Assembly (NCBI GenBank): GCA_028641055.1
Contig: CM054063.1
Span: 44,122,220 to 44,186,219 of the forward strand
From: Alopecurus myosuroides
Taxonomy: Eukaryota; Streptophyta; Magnoliopsida; Poales; Poaceae
Direction: 5' to 3'
Length of the DNA stretch: 64,000 nt
Below are positions 31,617 to 43,600 of the stretch, one piece after another (position 1 is the stretch's first letter; each line of letters opens with the position of its first letter). Under the pieces are notes generated by a model. That model was given only the letters and a program-made list of their open reading frames with translations, ran no database searches and was not told where the DNA came from. The translations under genes and the position numbers were made by a program.

Positions 31617-34600
31617 CTACGAGGCTACATTGGTACTCCCACTAGCAGCAGTCGACCCTCCCTTCTTCCGAGCAAAAATCTCAGAAAGCTTCCGAGCAAG
31701 AATGGCGGCTTGCTCGCCAAAACGAGAGAGCCGTACCTTTTTGCCCGTGGAAGGATCGACTGGAATGGACGAGTAAGCCTCCTCCAACCCTTCGACTCCG
31801 TGCGCCAGAGCAAATTGAATCGCAGTCTTCGCGCCAGCCTCCGATTGAGCGACTGCAAAGGCATCCAGAAGCTTTCCTTCTGAGAAGACCTTCAACATAT
31901 CATCGAGCGCAGGTGCAGGAGTGGCGTTGGCGAGGAGGCGACCGTACAGTTGCCCCAGCACTTGGGTAGCATCACTGACCATGGAAGAAACTCCATCAGC
32001 GTGCCTTTTAAGCTGGGCAAGCGTATCGGTTACCACATCCACCCACTGGAGTCCAGGGATTTCTAGAGGAACATCCAGAATACCTGCGAAGGGAGAAAAT
32101 AATACTTAGCAAACTACAGCCAAGTGAAGAATCAGAATCGCGAAATTCCAGCAAGCTTACCCGCGAAGCGCTCAGCAAGGGTGTCGAGACATCGTAGTAG
32201 TTTTCATAGACTGGGGTGCCATGAGACTACGGTAGAGACGTGGGGTAACGGGATAGCGTAGTAACACAGAACACGGGATTTACCCAGGTTCGGTACGTCG
32301 CGACAGTACGGCGTACCTACTCCTGCACTTCTCACTATGTGGGACTAAAGCCCGTATAATAAGGTTACAATGTAAGGGAATAGATCCAGCTACTTGTCGA
32401 GGATGAACTTCCCGGCGAGTTGCGTAAGGCTTAAGCTTTGAACCTAGAACCTTGGAACTAAAAGGAACTTATTGAACTTATGAAATCTATCTCCCGTCCG
32501 GCTTTATATAATAGCCGGATTAGGGCTTACAGAACCAGAAACCTAGAAGACTACGTTTAACTTGTAACTTGGAAAGTAAGGAATCCGTCTTCTCCTCCAA
32601 GCCAGATCACGCGGGCCGTGATCCGGGTTCTTCTAGAATCCGGCTTCTGCGCGTCGGACTACTGGGCCGCCCAATGGACCTAAGCCCATTACCTTGCAGG
32701 CCACCCTGGTAGTCCAGCTCTTTTGTCTACCATCTTATATACCCCTATTCGGTATATATCCGACAGTAGCCCCCAGGAAGGATCAAAACTCTGAAACTCC
32801 GCCTTTCGTCAAATACATTTTGTCCGGGAAACTTGATTCAGCAGTCTTGATTCTTTCTTCTTTCCTTTTGAAGGAGATGGTAACATAAAACTCGGAACTA
32901 TGAAAATCCGGCTTTTCTTCTCGCGATCCTTCGCGGAAAAGGAACACGTGACATCAGCGCTTTAATCATACTGACGTAAGTGCCGCTTGGTTTCACGCGG
33001 GAAACCCTGCAACGTATCTCTGACAGATTCTCACGAGAAACGAGGAGATAGCCATCATTCCTCTGTCGTTCCGTTTCCCGGATTTTCCGGCGAGCGACAC
33101 GCGTCGAACATCCAACGGTCAAAAGAGCCGTTAGCGCGTATCTAGAGGGTTTTTAGGCTATAAATAGCCGTCTTCGTCCTCCTCATCAACCTTCTTCACT
33201 CCCTCACTGCCTTCACCATTGGTGCGAACGTGAGCTCGAGAGCGAGAACGATTCCCTGCCCCGACGAGCCCTTTGCACGCCGGAGCGCTCCGTCACCACC
33301 GAAAACGATGGCCTCTCCGTCGTCCTCTCCGGCCCGCGCCTCCATCGACGAGCTTTTAGGCGATCTGGATCCACAACTGGGGTCGCCCAAGCATGCCGGC
33401 GGCGGGCCGGAAAAAACCACGGCATCCGCGGCGGGCGGAGGAAATGCTTCCGCCGCCGCAGACGTAGCGGGCCCGAGCACCACAACATCCCCACCGTTCG
33501 CACCGGAGACGGCGGGGGCCAAGATTCACTCTCGTGGCACTGAGCGCTTCTCCGCCGGAGCTGATGAAGAAGCAGAATTTGTCGGAATTTGGAATCAGAG
33601 TGATACTTCACTCGTCCTCCTTCGTCGGATGTCAAGGGATAGATTGATAGTTAAAGGCAAATGGCGGATCTCGAAGAATGAGCCAGAGCCCAAGCCAAAG
33701 GAAGGAGAGCGCGTCCTCCTCACCTCTCATATCACGAGAGGTATGGGTTTTCCGCCTTCCGCCTTTTTCCTAGACGTCCTCAACTTTTATGGTGTTCAAC
33801 CACATAATATCTCTCCAAATTCCATCCTCCAATTAGCTAGTTTCCAAGCTCTTTTCGAAGGGTATCTTGGGATAACTCCCAACTTAGACTTCTGGCATTA
33901 TTGTTTCGAGGTAAAGCACAACATCACAAACGGTGTTTCGCCCATCTGCGGCACCATATCTTTTATCCTCAGAAACTTTAGGGAAGAATGGTATCCAAGG
34001 ATAAGAATGCCGAAACCTGACCAATCTTGGCTAGGTTCTTTCTTTTATCACCAAGACATTCCGTTTCCCAACAAAGAAACCGGACTTCCTCCCTTTGTCA
34101 ATTCTGCTGCCATTCCTCATGAAAATTGGACACTCGCAATAACAGAGGATTTGCCTGAAAACCTGATGAAAATAAAACGTCGCATTGCCAAACTTTCTTC
34201 TTCTCAACCACCTTTGGTTTGGAAGGATATCGTGTTATGCTGGTTTGGACGTCGCGTACAACCTTTATCCCTTCGTTCCCGACTTCTTTGTGAGTACACG
34301 GGACCGGAAGATAGCATGAGAGGCACCGATAGGTCCTTTAGCAAGAAGGATTTTATAGAACGCCTTCATCAGATAGTTGCCGCCGATAGCCAGGTTGAAG
34401 AAAGTCTAGCCATATATCATGCGGAAAATCTGGTTCCTAAGGTACTTTTCTTCCCTTGTTTCTGAGTTTCCTCAGATTATCTTCTCTCTTCATTTTTAAC
34501 ATACTGCTGATTCTTTCCTAGTTTGACGAACTTGGAGGAAATGATCTTGCTTCTGATGCTGAAATCAGCCAATTGTACGCCGAGTTTTACAACAACCAAA

Positions 34601-37600
34601 AGCGCAAAAGGCAAACTACCATTAAAGAAGAGTTTCCTTCTGCAGCTGCGGGCAAAAAGGGGAAAACGAATATGCCAATGGGCGGAAATTTTCAATCACC
34701 CGTCAGAGACGAATCCATTCCTGCTCCGGATAATATCCGGGTGAAAGAAGAACTTTTCGACGAACTCGGATATATTCGTCCGGAAGCTAAGAAGTTTTTT
34801 GCTCCTGCGCCTCTGGTTCGCCCTTGGCCACAAAATGGATTAGTTATCCGCAATAATATCGCGTTCTCGCCCCGCCAGGTCATACACGATGGCCTTCACC
34901 ACGTAGGGATTCTTTTCATGGAATATGCCAGAGAATTCAAGGAGACTTTAACTGATTTGCGAGAAATGAGCCAGGTAATACCTCTAGCCCCCAAGCATTA
35001 AGTTGAAAATCTAAATTCTTCTTAATGATTCTTTGTATGCTTGTTCAAACTTAAGCATCTGGCTTTCATTTCCATGTTTCAGCATTCCGCAGATGCCATA
35101 AACGTGGAAGTTTTGAAAAAACTTAGCCTCAAAAGCAAAGAAGTAAAAACACTTCAATCCGCTATTGAGTCAAAAAGCAACGAACTGGCGTCGACTCAAA
35201 AGCAATTATCCAAAGCCACCGGTATTTTTCTTCATGTTTGTTGATTTTTGCTGGAAAAGTCATTTCAAAATCTTGCCGTAATGTCGGATTATTTTGTCCC
35301 TACTTTTCAGCTGCTTTAACCAAAGCCAATAAGCTCACAGCAAACGCTGCTTATTTTTCTCAACTTCGTGAAGAAAACTCCAACCTTCAAAGAGAACTTT
35401 CAAAAGTTCGAGAAGAATTGGAAGCCAGTAATCTAGCCCTTGGGATCGCGCAATCCAAGGCTTCTTTGCAGGCAGCAGAGGATAAATCTATTATCAATGA
35501 TTTAGAAAGTATGCTATTTCCTCGTATGAAAGAAAGCGATGAAATTGACGCGGTTCTTGGTAAGTTGACTTCTTTTACCAATACTTTCGAGCCATATTCT
35601 TATATTTTCTAATCTTTGCCTTTTGTCAAAAAAGCAGGAAATTTTCCAGGGATTTCTCGGACGGAAAAGATCCGGGCCTTTGGGAAGATATGGAATTCAA
35701 TCAGAAACGCATGCATGCACTTAATTAGTAAATTCCTGCCCACAAGCAGCATACAATTCTCAGAAGTTTACTGACTTCCGGATGGCATTATGGAAGTAGC
35801 AAATTCGAAGGAATCTTTCCTTCGCTCTGCAGCACGGGGTGGTGCGCGAATGGCACTTGGCCTCATGCGCTTACACTACCCTGATGCAAAATCCTGGCGT
35901 GTAGCATCCGGTATTCCTCAAGAATGCTCAGAGGCACAAGTAAATGCAATCTTTAAAGAAGTTGAAGGCCATGCCACGCAGATTGCTTCCATGGTAAATA
36001 TCTCCATTACTTATCCGGAAGAAGAAGTGCCCGCAGCCCCCGAGAATGATGGCAGTGATGAAGACTCAGAAATTTAAAGGGGACGCACTTAACCTGGATG
36101 ATGGATGCGTATAGTAGCTTCTTTACAATGTAGTTCATATTGTAATACTTCTATGTCATTTGTCGGAACAAGAACTCCGCCTTTTGCGATTTCATACTTA
36201 TTGCAAAGTTTTTCCGGGTTTGGCTGCTCCTTTATCTTCTAAGTAATCTGGTATATATGCTTTAACTGTCTTTAGTGTTTGAAATGGCTCAAATAGCATT
36301 ATGAATCGTTATGCCGAGTAACTGGGGATGAACCAAGCAGTTTTGAAACTCGAAAACATGAATCATGCTACAGGCATTTTTACTAACTAGTTCCAGTAAC
36401 CCATCATACGCACGATCAGATAAAACTTAGAGAAAACAAGGAACTGTTCTGAAACTTGGGCACGCAGGCACAATCCGAGTTTCCTTTAACCTTTAACAGG
36501 CCGAATCATTCAGCTTTTAAACACCGAGCACGCAGGCACAATTCGGGTCAACATTGAGTATTTGTAAGATCATTGGGAAATAGATAAAACGGAAATATTT
36601 TGTACTTATAATGAATATGAATTCCGATAACTTTATTTCATGATCTCAAAGATGTTTACATAGAAATTGAACTAAGTGTAGAAGGGACGTAATTGCTGGA
36701 TACTCCAGGGCCTATTTGTCTCTCCTAGTTCAGCATCTATTTTTCTCTTTCTTTTGCGATTCGGCTTTTTGGGATCATCCTCCGTATCTCGAATGTCGAC
36801 AAGATAATATGATCCATTCTTCATGGCTTTACTGATGACAAATGGTCCTTCCCATACTGGGGCCAATTTGTGCTTCCTTTGTTGCACCAATCTCAGCACC
36901 AAGTCACCTTCCTTAAAAGAACGATGCCTGATTTTACGACTATGATAACGTCGTAAACCTTGCTGGTAGATGGCGGATCTTTGAAGCACAAGTTCTCGTT
37001 CCTCTTCTAGGAGATCGACAACATCCTGTCGTGCTTCTTCGGCATCCGAGTCGTCAAAATTTTGCACTCTTGGGCTGTCATGGATCATGTCTGTTGGAAG
37101 CATAGCTTCCGCACCATAAACTAGGAAAAACGGGGTTTGCTCAGTTGACCTATTTGGCGTCGTTCGAATACTCCATAACACGGAAGGTAGTTCTTCTACC
37201 CATGCTCCAGCTGCTCTATGAAGAGGAGTTTCGAGTCTTGGGCGTATTCCTTGCAGGATTGAGCTATTCATTCTTTCAACCTGTCCATTGGATTGCGGGT
37301 GTGCCACGGATGCAAGATCCAAGCGAATTCCCGTTTGTTGGCAGTATTTTGCCAACTCCCCAATGGAGAAATTCGTCCCGTTATCAGTTATTATGCTGTG
37401 TGGGACGCCATACCTCATTACTAAATCGATAATGAAATTTCTGGCAGTTGCGCCGTCCAGCTTTTTGATGGGTTTAGCCTCCACCCATTTTGTGTACTTA
37501 TATACTGTTACGAGTAAATGTGTAAGTCCACCTCTTGCAGTTTTGAACGGTCCCATCATGTCTAGCCCCCAGACCGCAAACGGCCAAGTGATAGGGATAG

Positions 37601-40600
37601 TTTTTAATGCTTGGGCCGGCAAATTGGTCTGCTTGGCATAATATTGACATCCTTCGCATGTATTCACTATGCGTTCGGCGTCTGTCTTGGCTGTTAGCCA
37701 GAAAAACCCTGCACGGAATGCTTTTTTGACTATGCTTTTTGATTGAGCATGATGTCCGCAATCGCCGGCATGGATTTCTTGCAATATTTCTCTTCCTTCC
37801 TCTGGTGAAATACACCGCAGAAAAACTCCAGAAGTACTGCGTTTGTATAAGTGGTCGTTGATTACTACGTATCCTTTGCATCGACGTTGTATTTGCCTTT
37901 GCAGGACTTCGTCTGCTCCTTCCGGGTACTTCTGATTGACTAAGAAGTTTAGGTACGGGATTGTCCAATCCGGTTTAACGAACATGACTTCAATTGTTTC
38001 AGATGCTAAAGGGAAATCGACGTCTCCACCTTTTATGGATGGTTCATGCAAATGCTGGACGAATACCCCTGGTGGTAAAGTTTTTACTCTCTCTGATCCC
38101 ATGCGGGCTAACGCATCCGCGTTCCAGTTTTTCTCCCTTTTTATGTGAAGGACTTCGAACCCGAAGAAACAGATGGCAAACTCATCCACCGTTCTCCGAT
38201 ATTCGGCCATTATGGGGCTTTTCGCGTCCCAGGTTTGGTTGAGCTGATGCTGTACCAAATCCGATTCTCCGTAACACAAGATGCGTTTTACCCCTATTTC
38301 TTTTGCAATATGCAAGCCATGAAGCAAAGCTTCGTATTCTGCCACATTATTACTGGCGTTGAAGTGTATTTGCAATACGTACTCCATTGTGTCTCCCTTG
38401 GGAGATTTTAGAACTACGCCGGCTCCAGCTCCTTCCTTCATCTTAGATCCGTCAAAGTGCATGATCCAGTACTCGGATTCTGGCATCGGTGTATTTTCCA
38501 TTGCTTCTGTCCAGTCGGCGACGAAATCTGACAAAACCTGGGATTTTATTGCCGTCCTTGGCTGATACTTAATGTCGAAGGCTGCCAGGTCGATGCCCCA
38601 TTTAGCTACTCGGCCGGTTGCCTCCGCATTGTTTATAATATCTCCTAGTGGTGCTTTACATACCACTGTTATAGAATGTCCTTGGAAGTAATGGCGCAGC
38701 TTTCTGGATGCGAAAAATACGCCATATGCCAGTTTCTGATAGTGCGGGTATCTTTGTTCGGATTCGGAAAAAACTTCGCTTATGTAGTATACCGGATGTT
38801 GATCTGGTATGCTTTGCTCTTCTTTTGTCCGTTCCACAACGATTACCGCGCTAATAACCCGACTAGTAGCCGTAAGGTATAATAACATGGGTTCTTCATC
38901 TTTGGGAGATGCCAAGATGGGAGCGTTCATCAAGGTTTCTTTTAACTGGGTTAACGCTGCGTCGGCCTCTTCTGTCCATTCAAACTTGTCGGATTTCTTT
39001 AACAGTTTGTATAGTGGCAAGGCTTTATCCCCCAGCCGACTAATAAATCTGCTGACGGCTGCAGCGGAACCGGTCAATCTTTGGACATCTTTTACACATG
39101 TAGGCTTTGAGATATTCAAGATTGCCTTGATCTTTTCCGGGTTCACTTCTATTCCTCTGTGAGAAACGATGAAACCTAGAAGTTTTCCTGAGGGTACCCC
39201 GAATACGCACTTAGATGGATTCAACTTCATCTTGTAAGTGCGCAAGTTTTCGAAAGTTTCTCGCAAATCCTCAAGGAGTGTATCTTTTTCCTTGGTTACG
39301 ACAGCAATATCGTCCACGTAAACATGGACGTTTTTTCCAATCTGACTATGCAAACAACGTTGCATGCAACGCTGGTAGGTTGCACCTGCATTCTTCAGGC
39401 CAAAAGGCATGGTTACGTAGTAATACGTCCCGTATGGGGTTATGAAAGAAGTCTTGATTTGATCTTCCTTTTTCATGCGTATTTGGTGGTACCCGGAGTA
39501 TGCATCCAAAAAGCATAAAAGCTCAGAGCCTGCAGTGGCGTCTATTATTTGATCGATTCGCGGCAGCGCAAACCTATCTTTCGGACATAACTTGTTCAAT
39601 CCTGTGTAATCTATACACATTCTGAGAGCAGTTGTGTCTTTCTTCGGTACTAATACCGGATTTGCGGACCAGTCAGTATGGATTACTTCCTTGATAAAAT
39701 CCGCTGCTAAAAGCCGGATAATTTCCTTGCCAATAGCCTTCCGTCTTCTTCCGTCAAATCGACGGAGACCTTGTTTGACGGGTTTTGATCCGGGAATAAC
39801 CTTGAGTTGGTGCTCAGCAAGTTCCCTGGGTACGCCTGGCATGTCAGCTGGACACCAAGCAAAAATGTCCCAGTTCTCACGGAGGAACTTGATGAGCTCG
39901 CCTTCCTATTTGTCGGTCATCCCAGTCCCTACAACGACGAATTTTGTCGGATCTTTGGGATCTAGGATTACCTGTCTTGTATTCTCGGATGCCTTGAAGC
40001 TATCTGTTGGCTTCCGAGTTTCTTTTCCTGCCGGCATTTCTTTCGGCGATACCTCCTTGGCTAACTCCTTTAGTTCTTCCTGAGCTATAACTCTCTGAGC
40101 GCAAAGGGCGTTTTGCTTTTCCAACTCATTTGCCAGCTTGAAATCACCGGCAATGGTGATTACTCCTCCTTTAGGTCCTGGCATCTTCAGCTTGTTGTAG
40201 ATGTAGCAAGATCTTGCCATAAACTTGGCGAAAGCCGGACGTCCGAGTATTGCGTGATACACGCTTTCGAACGGCACAACCTCGAAGGATACTTTTTCCT
40301 GCCGGAAGTGATCTTTATCTCCGAAGGTGACATCTAGGGAGATTTCTCCTAGGGATCGTGCTTGCCTTCCAGGAACGATGCCATGGAAGCGTATATTGCT
40401 GTAGTTGAGCTGGGACTCGGATATCTTCAAGTGCTTCAGTGTATCCAGGTACATTATATTGATGCTGGATCCTCCGTCCATCAGCACTCTTCTTAGCCTA
40501 GTGTTTTGAACAATAGGGCTTACAACAAGAGCTTGTGTGCCGGGTTCAGGGATATTTCCGGGATGATCAGACTGATCCCAGATTATCGGTGTGTTGGAAT

Positions 40601-43600
40601 ACTTCAAGAATTTTGGGGTTGCAGGAACAACCGCGTTTATTTCTCGAAGTGTCCTTTTGGCCACCTTTGCTGACGGGGTTGCTAGGAAAGTTAGCATTGC
40701 TTCTCCGTCAACTCTCGGAAATTTAGGTTCGCCTTTTCGCTGTTGTTCCTGGATTTTGTCATCAGTGTCCGATTCACTGTCTTCTTTTTCAGCTTCTGGC
40801 TTTTGTTTGGCAGGTTTCCTCTTGGAACCCTTCCCTTTACTTCCGGATCCTGCATTGCCTTTCATATGCTTGTTTAGCCGGCATTGCGCGTTCGTGTGGG
40901 TTGGTTTCCCGAACTGAGAGTGGTGGACGCAGGGTTCCGACTTAATTCTCTCCCATTCTTCAGGAGTGTAATTGATGGGATCCGGACTGCGGCCTTTCCA
41001 CTTGTTCCCTTTTTCTCCTCCAAAGGCTAAGTTAACCTCCTTGGGCTTTGTCGTTGACTCCGGAGTTCCTTTTTTATCAGAACGAGGTGTTTTCTTGGCC
41101 AGTATCAGTGACTCAATATTGCCTCCTCTTGCTCTGATATCGTCTTCGGCTGCAGCATGCTCATTAGCGGTTGTAAGCATAGATCCGAGATCTTTGTGCT
41201 TTTTAGAGCCAACCATGAACGGTACAAGTCCGGGTTTTAGGCCATTGACGAAAGCATGCATTGCTTGTACGTCAGTTACCCCAGAGCAACTATTCTTCAT
41301 TGCAGTCCATCTGGAGATGAAATCCACGTATGGTTCGTCTTCAAATTGGGTGCAACGGTTCAGCTGGTTGATGCTATTTGGGCGTTTGTATGTTCCTCGA
41401 AAATGCTGAGTGAATACCCTCGCCATATCATCCCAACTGTCGACAGTTCTTGATGGTAAACCATTAATCCAATCTCTGGCTCCGTCTAGCAACATTAGGG
41501 GAAGAAACTTGACAGCTTCCAGGTCTGTCCCGTTGTTGATCTGGACGGCTGTGTAATAATCTGAAAGCCAGGTATCCGGGTTTGTACTGCCGGTATATTT
41601 TTGGTAGGTTGGACCAACTTTGGCAAAGCCAGAATGCAGGGTTATCCTTCGGATCCTGTCAGTAAAACACTTAGGACCAAAGTATAGATCATCCTTTTCT
41701 GCTCTGTCAATATGTGCAGAATATCTCCCGGCTGAATGGACAGAAGGGGATCTGCTCCTTTCTTTTCCATTGTTACGCGGACGCGTTTTTCCGAAGTTAT
41801 CTCTATCTCTTCCGTTGTCACGCCCTCTGGGATTAGGTGGAGTCCTGCTCCTGTACCTTTCCTTATCTTTGGGCGGTGTCCGAGATCTTTCACGCCTGTG
41901 AGGTGTATCGTATCTTCCAGCTTTTTCAGCTGGGTTTCTCGGAGGTGGCATTATTTTGCCGTCATTCCGGTGTTTGTCTTCCCGATCGTGTGGTTTATAT
42001 CCATCTTTCGGGAGATGAGGTCCGGTTCTAGACGCTGCGTCCCGGTTGTCGGGGTTTTTCTTGTCTTTTCTCGGATCCTCTTTTTTATCCGAATCTCCGG
42101 GTTCTTCCGGTCCAGGTGCTCCAGCAGCGCAAGTAACAGTTTTGCAGAGGGCGGAATTATCATGCAGCCTCCCAGATCGCTCTTGTCCTCGCTGTTGCTG
42201 CTGTAATGCTTTTCCTAGGAAAGCATACACCCCTTGGAGTTTTTCCCCGTTGGAGTACAGATCATTGTTCAGGATGGCGAACGCTGCTTCCGCGTTTTCA
42301 GCTGCGGTTTTGTATATTGGTTCGCCCTTGGCATCTTTGCCGTTTAACTGCTTTTGCCAAGATGGGTTATAGAACCTTTCTTTCGGCGGCAGTTCTTCCG
42401 GTTTTGCAATTCCGGGTAACCTCGTAGGTTTTAAGGCAGATCTATGCTTTCTCTCGTACTCCTCAATTTCTTCCTTCATAATTTTGATGTCATTATGGGT
42501 TTGTTGGAGGTGTTGCCGAGATCTAAGCAGTTGTTGCTGTTGCCGTTGGAAAGCTTGTCTCCTGGCTTCCAGCATCTCAGGGGGTTCATTGGGTCCCACT
42601 GGAGTTTGTAATAGTTCTTGCTCTTCCAGTTCTGTCATCGGCGGAGCAGTGATTTCCTTAGATTTCTTTTCCGTAGGCTTTGTGCCACTAATATCTCCAA
42701 CTTCCAGGTTTTCATCAGCGAGATCAGCTGACTTTTTCTTCCGGAGTTTGTACTGGAGTTTTTTAGAAGCACGGTGCTTTTTCTTGGAAGAGGGAGGTTT
42801 TTTGACAGGTTCATCCTCTGTCATCTCCTTGACATTAGGAAATATCGGAGAAGTTTCTCCGTCTTCCCTCTCCTCTGCTGGCGGAGGGGTTTTAGGGCTT
42901 CCCTGGCTATCGGCACCCGTTGTATCAGCTGGTTTTGCCATTAGCACTTCATGGAACCCCTCTTGAAAGGATTTAACTTTTCTTACGAAGGCATCATCAT
43001 CTTCGTCTTCAGAGAAGTTATCCGATCCGGTTTCCGACTCCAATCTCGCCTCAATGGCGGCAAGCACGGACTCTGTTTCCGAGTTCATCGTCTGGTTGAC
43101 GGATGTCGGATCTTCCGTCTCTGTGACGGGTATTGGTTCTTCCGTCTCTGTGACGGGTGTATCGTTGTCTGCCTCTTGCACGGGATTTCCGTCATCCGTG
43201 TTTTTGGCGATCTCGGATTGCACCATGCCGATAAAGTGCGTATCACTGTTTTGTCGGCGATCTGAGCAAAATCCGGCATCATAGTCGTCTTCGACTGGGT
43301 ATAGGGCGGGTGGGAGATAATTGCTTTCACCGCAAAACCCCATTGCTTCCGCGGTTAATCCGATAAAGATATTAGCAGATCCAATCGGTAAAACGCAGGC
43401 ACTTACCAGATGGTTTTGCGCCGGGATGTAGGATCCGTTGTCGAGGAAGCGCCCGACGTCGTCGTCGAATTCCAAGCTTCCGACAGTGATCGATCTTCCG
43501 ATTCCGCCTAATATCCCAGATCGGAACTTCACGCCTGACGTCGTTTGCCCCACGGTGGGCGCCAACTGTCGAGACATCGTAGTAGTTTTCATAGACTGGG

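Noticed and set aside
33230..33307. Earlier start for the element A antisense gene
   Set aside because: The frame begins with GTG; the first ATG is 33308, in good context.
43547..43564. tRNA gene
   Set aside because: Only 18 bases match a tRNA 3' end, at the right place for a retroelement primer site.
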